64,000 nucleotides of DNA from Stenotrophomonas hibiscicola ATCC 19867 (GCF_000382065.1 NZ_KB907499.1:357631-421630), one strand, 5' to 3'; positions 15,496 to 25,963 are shown, counted from the first letter of the stretch. The notes: generated by a model from the sequence alone, not told the origin. Numbers and translations: made by a program.

Positions 15496-17336
15496 CGCTG
15501 CTCCTTCCTCCGCGTGGCGCTGAACCGGGCAATACGCGCGTCGGCCGCGTCCTGGTCCCACGCAAGCGGCAGCCGTCGGCGCCAATTGGGATGGCCGTCG
15601 ACGGTGCCCGGCAGGTTAACCTGCGCGCGACTGCCCAGGGCGTCTTCCAGCGGGAGCAGCGCCAGCCGTGACGATGCGTGCGCGACCAGCGACAGCGCAC
15701 GCGCTTCAAGCGTGGCCCCCTCGCCCCGGGCGACTGCGGACAGCGCCTGGACCTCTCTGGAGCGCGCGTGCAGCGCCGACGGAAGCCTGCTCAGCTCACC
15801 CAGGCGGGCACGCCAGCGCAGGTCGCGCCCGTGCAGCCAGCCGGACAGCGGTGGCAGATCATGGGTGGAGGGCATAGCCACCGCATCGCGGCGCCACCGT
15901 GGCGCCGGCAGGAAGCGCTCACCGTTGCGGGCGAACGGCAGCACCTCGATGCCCAGGACGCCGCGGGCTGCCAGCCGCTGGCGAACGCCCGGCGGCACCA
16001 CGCCCAGGTCTTCACCAATCAGCACGCAGCGATGCCGCCACGATTCCAGCACCAGCAGGTTGATCAGATCATCGAACGGATAGCGCAGGTAAACGCCCTG
16101 CCCGGCGCCCGCCCCGCGGGGAAGCACCCACAGGCGCTGCAGGCCAAGGATATGGTCGATGCGCAGCCCGCCACGGCCGGCCATCACAGCGCGCAGCACG
16201 CGGATGAACGGCTCAAAGCCCTCGCGCTGCAGGGCGAAGGGTGACCAGCTGGTGATACCCCAGGCCTGGCCCAGCGGATTGAACGCATCCGGCGGCGCGC
16301 CCAGTTCAAGGCCCTGCAGCAGTTGGTCGCCGCCGGTCCGCGCCTCGACGCCCTGCGGTGCGCAACCCACCGCCAGATCCGCGATCAGCCCGATCGACGC
16401 GCCGTCGTTGCGCAATCCCGCCTGCACCTGCGCCCAGCCCTGCCGCGCCAACCATTGCGCAAACGCATGGTCGTCGGCGCTTCCAGTGAACCGGTCGGCG
16501 GCGCGCTGGCAATAGCGCAGCAGGGGTTCGCCTTGCGCATCGCGCCACGTCTGCATCTGTTCGCACTGTGCCGGCGCCTGCTGCCGCAGCCACTGGTGCA
16601 CCTGGCGCAGCCAGCGCCACTTCAACGCCGCCGAGTGCGGCCAGTCGATGCGGCGCGCTGCGGTGGCGGCTGCAACTGCCGTCGCCAGTGCTTGGTCTTC
16701 AGCCAGCACGGCGTCGGCTGCCTCCGGCAGTACCTGCGGCAGGGACACCTGCAGTGGATCGAGCCAGTGCCGGTCGCTGGGCGAATAGGGGCTGTAGCCT
16801 GGCCCAGGTGGCAAGCCGGCATGCAGCGGGCTCAACGCCACTGCATCGCCGCCGTGACGGTGCAGCAGTTCGCTCCATCGTGCACAGCCGGCGCTGTCAC
16901 CGATGCCAGCGTCGCAAGAGGCGCGAAGGCTGTAGACCTGCGCCGACAGGCCCCAGCCGCGCAGCGTGCCCTGCGGCCACCAGGCACGTTGTGGCGCCAC
17001 CGCAACCGCCTGTTGCCGGTCGCCCCGGCGCCACTGCCAGTAACCCGGCTGGTCCGGCACGCGCCAGCGCCCTTGCGCATCGGCGCGTGCCGGCAGCACT
17101 GCGCCATGCTCATCCACCCAGCACGCTGCGCCGGCTGCGTCCGGCATCGCCAGCAGCTGTCCACAGCAGGCCGTGCGCAGGCCACCGTGCTCGGGCGCTG
17201 CATCGCCCTGCAGCCCCTCCAGCACCGCGCGCAGCACGTCCGGTGCGACCTCGCGCTCGACACCGGCCACGTCGGTCCAGCGAACCAGCAGGCCCGCGCG
17301 CCGTGCCGCCTCCAGAACCGCCGCATCGGTACTCAT
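15492..17336 (-). CDS. malQ: 4-alpha-glucanotransferase (amylomaltase) MalQ
   Basis: GH77 enzyme that disproportionates malto-oligosaccharides, lengthening chains too short for TreY. 614 aa from the ATG at 17336, overlapping the treZ stop (ATGA). It has YSLRASCDAGIGDSAG, LSPLHAGLPPGPGYSPYSPS, the nucleophile block GLRIDHILGLQRLWVLPRG, the acid/base block LIGEDLGVVPPGVR, and STHDLPPLSGW. The N-terminal 150 residues form the extra beta-rich domain seen in proteobacterial MalQ. Placement between treZ and treY points to recycling of maltose/maltotriose left by trehalose release. Confidence 0.95.
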   Translation of the reverse strand: MSTDAAVLEAARRAGLLVRWTDVAGVEREVAPDVLRAVLEGLQGDAAPEHGGLRTACCGQLLAMPDAAGAACWVDEHGAVLPARADAQGRWRVPDQPGYWQWRRGDRQQAVAVAPQRAWWPQGTLRGWGLSAQVYSLRASCDAGIGDSAGCARWSELLHRHGGDAVALSPLHAGLPPGPGYSPYSPSDRHWLDPLQVSLPQVLPEAADAVLAEDQALATAVAAATAARRIDWPHSAALKWRWLRQVHQWLRQQAPAQCEQMQTWRDAQGEPLLRYCQRAADRFTGSADDHAFAQWLARQGWAQVQAGLRNDGASIGLIADLAVGCAPQGVEARTGGDQLLQGLELGAPPDAFNPLGQAWGITSWSPFALQREGFEPFIRVLRAVMAGRGGLRIDHILGLQRLWVLPRGAGAGQGVYLRYPFDDLINLLVLESWRHRCVLIGEDLGVVPPGVRQRLAARGVLGIEVLPFARNGERFLPAPRWRRDAVAMPSTHDLPPLSGWLHGRDLRWRARLGELSRLPSALHARSREVQALSAVARGEGATLEARALSLVAHASSRLALLPLEDALGSRAQVNLPGTVDGHPNWRRRLPLAWDQDAADARIARFSATRRKEQR

Positions 17337-19051
17337 GCGGCAACCCAACAGGCAAGCACGCCGCCGCCTGCGGGCAGCAACGTGGCAGCGTCCGGCCCTA
17401 CAACGTGCTCCCCGGCCGGCATCGCATGCACCACCGGCGACGGGCCGACATTGACCGCGATCCACCACTGGCCCGACGGCAGCTGCCAGCCCGCCTGCAC
17501 CGCGCCTTCGCCCAGCACGCGCGCACCCAACGACCGCGCCTGCAGCAACCCGGGCTGCAGATAGCGCCTGCGCAGTGCCAGAAACCCGCTCGTGCAGCGC
17601 AGCCAGTCCTGCGACCAGTGATCATCGCCGGGCGGCGACGTGTAGGACGCCTGCAGGGTGGCCGGGTCGTTCGGGTCGGGAATACGCGCGCGCGCGGCGG
17701 CGTCGGCAAAGGCGCTGAAACCAGCGAACTCGCGGCGACGCCCTTCGCGCACCGCCTCGTCCAGCGGCGGCGCGTAGTCGGTGAAGAACAGGAACGGCGA
17801 TTGCGCCTGCCACGGTTCGCCCATGAACAGCAGCGGGATCATCGGCGTCAGCAGGGTCAACGCCAGCGCCGCACGCAGCCGCGCAGGATCGGTCAGCATC
17901 GACAGGCGCTCGCCGAGAGCGCGGTTGCCTACCTGATCGTGGTTCTGCGCGAATACCACAAAACGCGCGGGCGACAGGTCGGCGCTGGGTTCGCCGCGGG
18001 GATCGCCGCGCAGGTCCGGTTCACCCTGCCAGGCGAATCCTTCGGCCAGGCAGCGCGCCAGCAGTGCTTCGGCGCGACCGGCATAGGCCGCGTAATAGCC
18101 CTCCTGCTCGCCGGTCAGCATCACGTGCAGCGCATTGTGGAAGTCATCGTTCCACTGCCCCTGGTAGGCGCCGCGCAGCCACCGCGCCTGGTTGCGCTCG
18201 TTCTCCAGCACCAGGTGCGCGTGCGGGGCCACCGCACGTACCTCATCGGCCAGCTGCTGGAGGAAACGGTTATCGTCAATGGCGTGCACCGCGTCCAGGC
18301 GCAGGCCATCGAAGCCGTAGTCGCGCAACCACATCAGCGCGTTGTCGATGAAAAAGCGCCGCACCCAGGGCTGGCGGAAGTCGATGGCCTCGCCCCACGG
18401 CGTGCTGCGGTCGTCACGGAAGAACCCGCGCGCGTAGTCGCGCAAGTGGTTGCCCTGTGGTCCGAAGTGGTTGTAGACCACATCCAGCAGCACCGACAGC
18501 CCTGCATCGTGCGCCGCTTCGATGAAGGCCCTCAGCGCTGCCGGCCCGCCATAGGCATGGGCCGGCGCATACGGGAACACGCCGTCGTAGCCCCAGTTGC
18601 GCTGGCCGGGAAACTGCGCGACCGGCATCAGTTCAATGGCGGTGATGCCCAGCGCGGCCAGCATCGGCAGCTGCGCGGTCAACGCCGCGAAGCCGCCGCC
18701 GGCCTCGATGTGTGCTTCATAGATCACCAGATCCTGCCAGGCATGCCCGCGCCAAGCGGGTTGCGTCATGGCCGTGTCCAGCACCACCGCGCTGTCTCCG
18801 TCGATGCCGTCCGGCTGCCAGCGCGAGGCCGGGTCGGGCACGTCCTGACCGGAAGGAAGGCGAAAACGGTAGCGGTCGCCATGCGATGCCGGTGTCCGCA
18901 GCCAGTGGCAGCCGTCCGGGTCACATTGCATCGGCTGTTGCGTGCCGCGCAGGCACAGCGCCATCGTCCTTGCGTCCGGTGCCCACACGCGGAACTCCAC
19001 CCCGTCACCGGCCACCGGCCAAGCGCCCAGGCGCGGGGCCATTGTGGTCAT
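17333..19051 (-). CDS. treZ: Malto-oligosyltrehalose trehalohydrolase TreZ
   Basis: GH13 enzyme that cuts trehalose from maltooligosyl-trehalose made by TreY. 572 aa. An N-terminal CBM48-like domain ([20 protein letters not shown]) is followed by the catalytic barrel with [41 protein letters not shown] (acid/base Glu) and [18 protein letters not shown]. The ATG at 19051 overlaps the glgB stop (ATGA) and its own stop overlaps malQ, so translation is coupled along the operon. Confidence 0.97.
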   Translation of the reverse strand: MTTMAPRLGAWPVAGDGVEFRVWAPDARTMALCLRGTQQPMQCDPDGCHWLRTPASHGDRYRFRLPSGQDVPDPASRWQPDGIDGDSAVVLDTAMTQPAWRGHAWQDLVIYEAHIEAGGGFAALTAQLPMLAALGITAIELMPVAQFPGQRNWGYDGVFPYAPAHAYGGPAALRAFIEAAHDAGLSVLLDVVYNHFGPQGNHLRDYARGFFRDDRSTPWGEAIDFRQPWVRRFFIDNALMWLRDYGFDGLRLDAVHAIDDNRFLQQLADEVRAVAPHAHLVLENERNQARWLRGAYQGQWNDDFHNALHVMLTGEQEGYYAAYAGRAEALLARCLAEGFAWQGEPDLRGDPRGEPSADLSPARFVVFAQNHDQVGNRALGERLSMLTDPARLRAALALTLLTPMIPLLFMGEPWQAQSPFLFFTDYAPPLDEAVREGRRREFAGFSAFADAAARARIPDPNDPATLQASYTSPPGDDHWSQDWLRCTSGFLALRRRYLQPGLLQARSLGARVLGEGAVQAGWQLPSGQWWIAVNVGPSPVVHAMPAGEHVVGPDAATLLPAGGGVLACWVAA

Positions 19052-21282
19052 GCATCAACCTGCAGGTACAGCGTGGAAAGCGGCGGCAGCGTGAGCCGCA
19101 GCGACTGCGCGTGGCCGTGCATCGGCCTCGGCTCGGTATGCACTGCACCGAGGTTTCCCGCATTGCCGCCACCGTAATACGCGCTGTCGGTGTTGAGCCG
19201 TTCGCTCCAACGCCCCGGGTGCGGCACGCCGACCCGGTAGCCGTCGCGACGTACCGGAGTGAAGTTGCTCACCACCAGCAGGGTGCGGCCGCTACCGGCC
19301 GGATCCCGGCGGATGAACGCGTAAACGCTGTTGCGGCTGTCGTCGGCCACGCTCCAATCGAAACCGCGTTCGTCGCGCTCGTCGCGATGCAACGCGGGTT
19401 CGGCGCGGAGCACGCTGTTGAGGTCTCGCACCAGGCGCGACAGGCCCTGGCCCTCACTGCTGGCCGCCTGTGCCCAGTCCAGTACCGCATCGTGCGACCA
19501 CTCGTGGCCCTGGCCGAACTCGCCGCCCATGAACAGCAGTTTGCTGCCCGGGTGCGCCCACATGAAACCGTAGTACGCGCGGAGCTGGGCCAGCCGCTGC
19601 GCCGGCTCGCCCGTCATCTTGGCCAGCAGCGCTCCCTTGCCATGCACCACCTCGTCATGCGACAGCGGCAACACGAACCGTTCGGAGAAGGCGTAGACCA
19701 GGCCGAAGCTGATCTCGCTGTGGTGATGCTGGCGATGGACCGGATCGCGCCCCAGGTACTGCAGGGTGTCGTGCATCCAGCCCATGTTCCATTTGTGGGT
19801 GAAGCCAAGCCCGCCCTCCTCCACCGGCGCGGTCACCCCCGGCCACGCGGTGGATTCCTCGGCGATCACCAGCACATCCGGGAAACGCTCACGCAGCGCC
19901 TGGTTCATCCGCCGCAGGAACGCGACCGCCTGCAGGTTCTCGCGCCCGCCCTGCTCGTTGGGTATCCACTCCCCCTCGGCACGGCTGTAATCCCGGTACA
20001 GCATCGACGCCACAGCATCCACGCGCAGACCGTCGATATGGAACCGCTCCACCCACTCCAAGGCACTGCCGATCAGGTAGGCAGCCACTTCGTTGCGGCC
20101 GTAGTTGTAGATCAGCGTGTCCCAGTCGGCGTGCACCCCTTCGCGCGGGTCGGCATGCTCGTACAGCGCGGTGCCATCGAACCCGGCCAGGCCATGCGCA
20201 TCGTTCGGGAAGTGCGCGCTCACCCAGTCCACGATCACCCCTACGCCGGCCTGGTGGCAGCGGTCCACGAAGCGCACGAAGGCCTGCGGCGTGCCATGGC
20301 GCGCCGTCGGCGCGTAGATGCCCAGCGGCTGATAGCCCCAGGAACCGCCAAAGGGATGCTCGCTGACCGGCAGCAGCTCGATGTGGGTAAAGCCGAGTCC
20401 GGCCACGTACGGAATCAACCGGTCGGCCAGGGCGTCCCAGTCCAGCGGCGCACCCTCGTCGCTGCGCTGCCAGGAGCCAGCATGTACTTCGTAGATGGAC
20501 AGCGGTGCGCAGGTTCCGGCCTGGCGTCGGGCCGCCAACCATGCGTCATCGTGCCACTGCGTCGGCGCCGCCGAAGGCACCCGCGAAGCGGTGGCCGGTG
20601 GCAGCTCGGCCCAGCGCGCCATCGGATCGAACTTGTCGGGCATCACCCGGCCGTCGGCGCCGACGATGCGGAATTTGTAGCGGGCACCGGCCTGCACGCC
20701 CGGCAGGAACAGTTCCCACACGCCGGCGGTGTGACGCAGCCGCATCGGATGGCGTCGGCCATCCCATCCATTGAAATCGCCAACCACCGCGACCCGCTGG
20801 GCATTGGGTGCCCACACCGCGAAGCGCACGCCCGCGATGCCCTGCACCTGCATCGGCACCGCCCCCAGCTGCCGCGCCGCATCGGCATCACCGGCATGGA
20901 ACCGCTGCAGCAGTGCTTCGTCCAACAGTGGACCGAACGCATAGGCATCATGCACCTGCTCCACGCCCTGTTCGAAATGCAGGGCAAGCAGCGGTATCGC
21001 CGCGTCACCGGCCGCGCCCTCGAACAGGCCGGGCAACGGGCCAGGAGACAGGTCCCAGCGTTGCCCATCGTCTGCAATCACCTCGACGCGCTGCGCGTGC
21101 GGCACCAGCACGCGCAGCTGGCGTCCGCCTTCTGGCTGGCGATGCGGGCCCAGCCAGGCAAATGCATCGGCCGGGCGCGCGTGGACGAGGTCCTGCAGCG
21201 CCGGGGCGATACGCTGATCCAATCCCGTCTCCGTGATCGCTTCATCCTCCAGGGCGGCCAGATGCAGGCTGTCGTGGCTCAT
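19048..21282 (-). CDS. glgB: 1,4-alpha-glucan branching enzyme GlgB
   Basis: Creates alpha-1,6 branches in alpha-glucan. 744 aa from the ATG at 21282, which overlaps the glgA stop (ATGA). The same frame stays open for another 200 codons, but that upstream part is the shadow of glgA and is rejected. Features in order: N-terminal CBM48 repeats ([40 protein letters not shown]), then [50 protein letters not shown] and [20 protein letters not shown]. It is of the long proteobacterial type. Confidence 0.97.
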   Translation of the reverse strand: MSHDSLHLAALEDEAITETGLDQRIAPALQDLVHARPADAFAWLGPHRQPEGGRQLRVLVPHAQRVEVIADDGQRWDLSPGPLPGLFEGAAGDAAIPLLALHFEQGVEQVHDAYAFGPLLDEALLQRFHAGDADAARQLGAVPMQVQGIAGVRFAVWAPNAQRVAVVGDFNGWDGRRHPMRLRHTAGVWELFLPGVQAGARYKFRIVGADGRVMPDKFDPMARWAELPPATASRVPSAAPTQWHDDAWLAARRQAGTCAPLSIYEVHAGSWQRSDEGAPLDWDALADRLIPYVAGLGFTHIELLPVSEHPFGGSWGYQPLGIYAPTARHGTPQAFVRFVDRCHQAGVGVIVDWVSAHFPNDAHGLAGFDGTALYEHADPREGVHADWDTLIYNYGRNEVAAYLIGSALEWVERFHIDGLRVDAVASMLYRDYSRAEGEWIPNEQGGRENLQAVAFLRRMNQALRERFPDVLVIAEESTAWPGVTAPVEEGGLGFTHKWNMGWMHDTLQYLGRDPVHRQHHHSEISFGLVYAFSERFVLPLSHDEVVHGKGALLAKMTGEPAQRLAQLRAYYGFMWAHPGSKLLFMGGEFGQGHEWSHDAVLDWAQAASSEGQGLSRLVRDLNSVLRAEPALHRDERDERGFDWSVADDSRNSVYAFIRRDPAGSGRTLLVVSNFTPVRRDGYRVGVPHPGRWSERLNTDSAYYGGGNAGNLGAVHTEPRPMHGHAQSLRLTLPPLSTLYLQVDA

Positions 21283-22805
21283 GCGGCCACCTGGCAGGTC
21301 TGCTGGTACAGGGCCAGATACGCGCGACCGGCCGCATCCCAGCCACCCGGCCGCAGCATGGCGGCGCGGCGCATGGCCTGCAGCAGGCCGGGCAGGCGGA
21401 AGGTGCGCATCGCCCGTTCCACGCAGCGGCGCAGGCCATCGGCATTGGCACCATGGAACAGGAAACCGGTCACGCCGTCCTCCACCGTATCCACCAGCCC
21501 GCCGGTCGCGTGTGCGATGGGCAGGCAGCCGAAGCGCTGCGCGTACATCTGGCTCAGCCCGCAGGGTTCGAAGCGTGAAGGCATCAGCAGGAAATCGGCG
21601 CCGGCAAACATCTGGCGGGCCAGCGCTTCCTCGAACCCGATGAAGGCGCCCACCCGCCCCGGGTAGCGGCGGGCCAGCGCCTGCACCTGGGCTTCCACCT
21701 GCGGCTCGCCACCGCCGATGATGACCAGCTGGCCGCCGGCCGCCACGATCTGGGGTGCCACGTCGCAGGTAATGTCCAGGCCCTTCTGGTGCACCAGCCG
21801 CGAGACCACCGCGAACAGCGGGCCGGTCGACGGCGCCAGGCCGAACGCCTTGCGCACCGCATGCGCGTTGGTTGCGCGCCCGGTCCACTCACCAATGCCG
21901 AAGTGGGCCTTGAGATGGATATCGCGGCGCGGGTCCCAGCTGGCGTCGATGCCGTTGACGATTCCACTCAGGTGCCCGCCGGCCGCGCGACGCGCCAACA
22001 GATCATGCAGCCCGCAGCCGTCATCCGGGGCGGTGATCTGCTGCGCGTAGCGCAGGCTGACCGTGTTCAGGCGCGTGGCGTTGGTGATCCCGCCCTGCAG
22101 GAACGACATCTGCCCGTGGAAGTGCAGTTCATCCAGGTGTTCGGCCGGCACGCCCAGCACGGGTGCAAGCGCGTACGGAAACAGCCCCTGGTAAGCCAGG
22201 TTGTGGATCGTCAGCAGGGTCGGCACGGCCGTCCGGTCCCAACGCACGTAGGCGGCCGCCATGGCCACCGGCCAATCATTCAGGTGCAGCAGTTGCGGCG
22301 ACCAGTCCAGCCCGGCACGCCCGGCCGCAATCTCCGCAGCCGCATGCGAAAGCGTGGCGAATCGAACCGCGTTGTCCTTCCACTCCTGTCCCTGCCCGTC
22401 CACGTAGGGCGAGCCCTCACGCTCGTACAGCTCCGCCGACAGCAAGACGTAGATCGGAAGGCCGTCGGCCTGCACCGCCATGCCGATCGTGCACGCTGGC
22501 AAGCCGGCCCGCGCGCTGACGTGCCCCACCCGCTGCAGCTGTGGCAGGCGCTGCAGTACCTCCGGGTAGCCGGGCAGCAGCACGCGCGAATCACACGCAC
22601 CGCGCACCGCACGCGGCAGGGCCGCAGCTACGTCGCCCAGGCCACCGGCCTTGACGAAGTCCGCCATCTCGGTGGCAACGAACAACACCCGCTGCACCAG
22701 TTCCGGCAGCTCCAGCGGTTGCGAATGGCCGCGGCGGGTGCCGATCGGCACGGGCGTGACCGGAGCGATCGCAACGGGTGAAGCGGACTGGGTGGCGCGG
22801 GCCAT
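21279..22805 (-). CDS. glgA: Glycogen synthase GlgA
   Basis: GT5 ADP-glucose:glucan glucosyltransferase, 508 aa from the ATG at 22805; the frame is open to 22943 and the N-terminus is not certain. The ADP-glucose loop is [16 protein letters not shown]. The second Rossmann domain has [34 protein letters not shown] and [20 protein letters not shown]. First gene of the glgA-glgB-treZ-malQ-treY-DUF2934-glgX operon, so the promoter should lie in 22806-23030. No glgC (ADP-glucose pyrophosphorylase) is in the window. Confidence 0.95.
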   Translation of the reverse strand: MARATQSASPVAIAPVTPVPIGTRRGHSQPLELPELVQRVLFVATEMADFVKAGGLGDVAAALPRAVRGACDSRVLLPGYPEVLQRLPQLQRVGHVSARAGLPACTIGMAVQADGLPIYVLLSAELYEREGSPYVDGQGQEWKDNAVRFATLSHAAAEIAAGRAGLDWSPQLLHLNDWPVAMAAAYVRWDRTAVPTLLTIHNLAYQGLFPYALAPVLGVPAEHLDELHFHGQMSFLQGGITNATRLNTVSLRYAQQITAPDDGCGLHDLLARRAAGGHLSGIVNGIDASWDPRRDIHLKAHFGIGEWTGRATNAHAVRKAFGLAPSTGPLFAVVSRLVHQKGLDITCDVAPQIVAAGGQLVIIGGGEPQVEAQVQALARRYPGRVGAFIGFEEALARQMFAGADFLLMPSRFEPCGLSQMYAQRFGCLPIAHATGGLVDTVEDGVTGFLFHGANADGLRRCVERAMRTFRLPGLLQAMRRAAMLRPGGWDAAGRAYLALYQQTCQVAA

Positions 22806-23034
22806 GGGGATGATCTCGGATGCTTCAGGCAGACAGACGCCAGCGGCGCCCGGACGGGCGCTGATGCTGGGAAGGAAGTCGACGCAGGACGTGGGGGACG
22901 CCAGCGAGAGGCTCAGGACGACAATAGCCCTCCATGCGATCAATCAACCGTGAAGCCATGGCGATTTCTTTGTGACAAGGCGTCATGAGCTCAGTACGCA
23001 TGAGGTACGCCCGCCAGCCGCCCGTGCCTCTCCT

Positions 23035-23105
23035 GTAGAGCCGAGCCCACGCTCGGCTGCGGGCAGTCCCGTTGGCGCTCGAGCCGAAAATGGGCTCGGC
23101 TTTAC
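23035..23105. repeat. SMAG-type inverted pair
   Basis: GTAG-headed palindrome at 23035-23060 (GAGCCGAGCCC-AC-GCTCGGC) and an inverted mate at 23081-23105 (GAGCCGAAAATGGGCTCGGC, then CTTTAC). The pair lies in the 440-base gap between the glgA start and the PAS gene. The two units can also pair with each other, giving a longer hairpin. Apart from this pair and the FNR-like box at 23153, I see nothing else in the gap. Confidence 0.85.
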
Positions 23106-23152
23106 AGAGATTCTCCCTGCGACACCCGGTCGCAGGCCTTCGCGCCACGCGC

Positions 23153-23166
23153 TTGACCAATGTCAA
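23153..23166 (+). promoter_or_regulatory. FNR-type box upstream of the PAS/diflavin reductase operon
   Basis: TTGAC-CAAT-GTCAA is a perfect palindrome of the CRP/FNR type TTGAY-N4-RTCAA. An AT-rich TATTCCTAT lies at 23189-23197, where a -10 would fall if the box is centred at -41.5, predicting a start near 23201 and a 46-nt leader before the ATG at 23247. That fits anaerobic activation by the FNR/ANR-like protein encoded at 27403-28179. Confidence 0.7.
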
Positions 23167-23246
23167 ATCGCCCGCCGCCACGCGGGCGTATTCCTATGCA
23201 GGACCCGAACACACCGGCGCTGCCGGCCTCTACAAGGACCCCCGCG

Positions 23247-23675
23247 ATGAACTACTCCCCCGACAACGACCAGCTCGTGAATGCCCTGCAGAACGTCATG
23301 GTGATCTCCACCACCGACCTGCAGGGCAACATCACCTACGCCAATGACCTGTTCTGCACGCTCACCGGCTTCGCCCGCGAAGAGCTGATCGGCCAGCCGC
23401 ACAGCATCGTGCGCCATCCGGATGTGCCCAAGGCCGTCTACAAGGACATGTGGGACACCATCAAGGCCGGCAAGACCTGGACCGGGATCGTGCCCAACCT
23501 CGGCAAGGGCGGCGTGCTCTACGTGGTCGACACCACCGTGCAGCCGCTGTTCGACGCCGACGGCAACATAACCTCCTACATCAGCATCCGCCGCGTGGTG
23601 AACGACCTGATGCAGAACTACGACCTGGTCGAGTTCAGCAAGGAAAAGTTCGACGACTTCTACGAGGCCGCGTGA
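23247..23675 (+). CDS. Stand-alone PAS-domain protein (Aer-like sensor)
   Basis: 142 aa from the ATG at 23247, chosen because AAGGA lies 8 nt upstream and because upstream ATGs at 23160 and 23196 fall within the predicted promoter. Almost the whole protein is one PAS domain closely resembling the FAD-binding PAS of the aerotaxis receptor Aer: TDLQGNITYANDLFCTLTGF, REELIGQPHSIVRHPDVPKA, then WTGIVPNLGKGGVLYVVDTT. There is no membrane or methyl-accepting domain. Its stop overlaps the start of the diflavin reductase gene (GTGA). It probably senses redox state or oxygen through a flavin, possibly for its partner reductase. Confidence 0.9.
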   Translation: MNYSPDNDQLVNALQNVMVISTTDLQGNITYANDLFCTLTGFAREELIGQPHSIVRHPDVPKAVYKDMWDTIKAGKTWTGIVPNLGKGGVLYVVDTTVQPLFDADGNITSYISIRRVVNDLMQNYDLVEFSKEKFDDFYEAA

Positions 23676-25201
23676 ACGCTCTCCCGACCAGTACGCCCTT
23701 CAGCCGCCTGCTGGTGGGTTTCGCGTCCGAGTCGGGCAACGCCCGCGCCCTGGCCCAGCGTCTGGGCGCGGACCTGCAGCCGCATGCGCCGCAGGTGCTT
23801 CCGTTCAACGACATCGACGTGGCCAGTCTCGGCCAAGGCGACGTGCTGCTGGCGATTTCCAGCTCGTTCGGCGATGGCGAACCGCCGGCCAATGGCGAGC
23901 GGTTCTTCGAAACCCTGAGCCAGACCCCGACGCTGAGCGGCCTGCGCTATGCCGTGTTTGGGCTCGGTGACACCGGCTACCCGAGCTTCTGCGGCTTCAC
24001 CAAGGCGCTGGATGCCGCGCTGAGCGAGCGCCAGGCGCAGCCGCTGCTGCACCGGGTGGATGCCGACCTGGGCTACGAGCAGTTCTTCCAGCAATGGCAG
24101 CCGGTGCTAAGCCAGGTGCTGGGTGGCGACCTCAGCGCTGGCCAAGACCTGCACCTGCAGGTCACCGCCTATGGTGAAGACAACGCCTTTGCCGCGCGCA
24201 TCCTCGAACGCCGCCGCTTGAACAGCAGCGACCCGGCCGCGTGGCACCTGCAGCTGGACATTGCTGGCAGTGGCATGGTCTATCGCGCGGGTGACACCCT
24301 GCACGTGGTGCCGGAGAACGACCCAACCCTGCTGCACGCATTGGCCCGCTGGTACGGCGACACCACGGCCGTGGCCGCCCTGCGCGACCGCGAGCTGCGC
24401 CTGCTGAGCAAGAGCGTGCTGCGCGAGCTGGCCCGGCTCGGTGGCAGCGAAACGCTGAAGGGCCTGCTGAAGGTCAGCCAGAAGCGCGAACTGGACGCCT
24501 ACCTGCACGGCCTGGACCTGCTGGATGTGCTGCAGGACCACGCCACGCCGGACAGCGTGCCGCTGGCCCGGTTGCGCGAACTGCTTTCACCGCGGCTGCC
24601 GCGCGCCTATTCCATCGCCTCGCACCCGTGCGACGACCAGCTGAGCCTATGCGTGCGCGAAGTGCGCTACACCCTGCGCGGCCGCGAACGCGTCGGCACT
24701 GCCACCGGCAGCCTGCTGCATGGCGGCGACCATGCCCGTGTGTACTGCCGCTCCAACCCCGGCTTCCACCTGCCCGATACCGGCGAGGCACCGCTGCTGC
24801 TGGTCGGCACCGGCACCGGCATCGCGCCCTTGATGGGCCTGATGCAGGAACTGCAGGCCAACGCCTGCGAACGTGAAGTGCACCTGGTGTTCGGCGAGAA
24901 GCATCGCCAGCACGACTACCTGTACCGCGACCAGCTGCAGGACTGGCACACGCGTGGCGTGCTGGCCGGCCTGCATACTGCGTTCTCGCGCGATGGCACC
25001 GAAAAGGTCTATGTGCAGCATGTGCTGCAGCAGCGCGCCAGCGAAGTGCGCGACGTCCTGGCCCGCGGTGGGCATCTGTACCTGTGCGGCAGCAAGCGCC
25101 ACCTGGAAGGCGCGGTGCGCGAGGCCATCGATGCCGTCGCGGGTGCAGGGCAATGGGACGCGCTGCGGAATGAAGGCCGCACGCACTGTGAACTGTATTG
25201 A
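23672..25201 (+). CDS. CysJ/CPR-like diflavin reductase (FMN-FAD-NADPH)
   Basis: 509 aa from GTG at 23672, which overlaps the PAS gene stop. The N-terminal flavodoxin domain binds FMN (LLVGFASESGNARALAQRLG, SSSFGDGEPPANGERFFE, AVFGLGDTGYPSFCGF). The middle has the FAD motif RAYSIAS and GTATGSLL, and the C-terminal NADPH site has LLVGTGTGIAPLMGL and HLYLCGSKRHLEGAV. The overall plan is that of sulfite-reductase flavoprotein alpha chain, but it is shorter than CysJ (about 600 aa) and lies far from any hemoprotein subunit. The context (FNR-like box, PAS sensor, nitrate genes) suggests a dedicated anaerobic electron donor rather than sulfate assimilation; its acceptor is unknown. Confidence 0.88.
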   Translation: MNALPTSTPFSRLLVGFASESGNARALAQRLGADLQPHAPQVLPFNDIDVASLGQGDVLLAISSSFGDGEPPANGERFFETLSQTPTLSGLRYAVFGLGDTGYPSFCGFTKALDAALSERQAQPLLHRVDADLGYEQFFQQWQPVLSQVLGGDLSAGQDLHLQVTAYGEDNAFAARILERRRLNSSDPAAWHLQLDIAGSGMVYRAGDTLHVVPENDPTLLHALARWYGDTTAVAALRDRELRLLSKSVLRELARLGGSETLKGLLKVSQKRELDAYLHGLDLLDVLQDHATPDSVPLARLRELLSPRLPRAYSIASHPCDDQLSLCVREVRYTLRGRERVGTATGSLLHGGDHARVYCRSNPGFHLPDTGEAPLLLVGTGTGIAPLMGLMQELQANACEREVHLVFGEKHRQHDYLYRDQLQDWHTRGVLAGLHTAFSRDGTEKVYVQHVLQQRASEVRDVLARGGHLYLCGSKRHLEGAVREAIDAVAGAGQWDALRNEGRTHCELY

Positions 25202-25213
25202 TCCGTTGATCCT

Positions 25214-25285
25214 GTAGAGCCGAGCCCACGCTCGGCTGCTGTTGGCGGTGTCGCGCAGAGCAGCCGAGCATGGGCTCGGCTCTAC
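25214..25285. repeat. SMAG-type inverted pair between convergent genes
   Basis: Units at 25214-25239 (GTAGAGCCGAGCCCACGCTC...) and, inverted, 25260-25285 (...GGGCTCGGCTCTAC) lie between the diflavin reductase stop and the modC stop. The position makes it a plausible bidirectional terminator for the two converging operons. Sequence is very close to the pair at 23035. Confidence 0.85.
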
Positions 25286-25294
25286 AGGTGCAGG

Positions 25295-25963
25295 TCAATC
25301 GCCGACGATGCGGCCGTCGACCACGCGCGCCACCTGCTGGCCGAACATGGCCACGTCCTGCGGGTCGTGGCTGATCAGCAACAACGGGATGCCGGTCCGG
25401 TCCAACACGGTTTCCAGCTCCTGGCGCAGGTGCTGGCGCAGGTCGTGGTCCAGTGCGGAGAACGGCTCATCCAGCAGCAGCGCCTGCGGCTGCGTCACCA
25501 GGGCGCGCGCCAATGCAGTGCGCTGGCGCTGGCCACCGGAGACCTGCGAGGGCAGCAGATCGCCCACCGTGTCGATGCGGAATGCGTGCAGCCACTGCTC
25601 CACCGCATCGAAGCGCTGGCGCGCGCGCGGATTCAACCACCCGCGCTCCAGCCCGAACGCCACGTTCTGGCGCACGCTCAGGTGCGGGAACAACGCGTAA
25701 TCCTGGAACACGTAGCCCAGCCGGCGGCGCTGCGGCGGCAGATCCACGCCGTTGGCCGCATCGAACAAGGTCTGCCCCTGCACGCGCACATGTCCCTGCC
25801 CGGGCCGCAGCAGCCCGGCCACCGCCTTCAGCGTCAGGCTCTTGCCGGCACCCGAGGGTCCGAACAGCACCACCTGGCGCTGCGTGCACTGCAGCGATAC
25901 GTCCAACACGAAATCCTGGCCGGCCGCCCGCAGGCGGCGCTGCACCTGCAGGTCAAGCCACAT
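25295..25963 (-). CDS. modC: Molybdate ABC transporter ATP-binding protein ModC
   Basis: ATPase of the ModABC molybdate importer, 222 aa from the ATG at 25963 (GGGAG 8 nt upstream; a GTG one codon earlier is possible). Walker A is FGPSGAGKSLTLKAVAG, the Q-loop GYVFQDYALFPHLSV, the ABC signature SQVSGGQRQRTALARAL, Walker B ALLLDEPFSALDH, and the H-loop LLISHDPQDV. It ends soon after the ATPase domain and lacks the C-terminal molybdate-sensing TOBE domain of E. coli ModC. It overlaps the modB 3' end by 11 nt. Confidence 0.95.
   Translation of the reverse strand: MWLDLQVQRRLRAAGQDFVLDVSLQCTQRQVVLFGPSGAGKSLTLKAVAGLLRPGQGHVRVQGQTLFDAANGVDLPPQRRRLGYVFQDYALFPHLSVRQNVAFGLERGWLNPRARQRFDAVEQWLHAFRIDTVGDLLPSQVSGGQRQRTALARALVTQPQALLLDEPFSALDHDLRQHLRQELETVLDRTGIPLLLISHDPQDVAMFGQQVARVVDGRIVGD

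Noticed and set aside
21283..21888. 200-codon N-terminal extension of glgB
   Set aside because: Lies entirely within glgA in another frame and reads as Arg/Gly/Pro-rich noise; the ATG at 21282 has the operon's usual ATGA overlap and gives a normal GlgB.
23160..23246. Upstream ATG starts for the PAS gene (23160 and 23196)
   Set aside because: They fall in the FNR-like box and the predicted -10 region and lack ribosome-binding sites; the ATG at 23247 has AAGGA.
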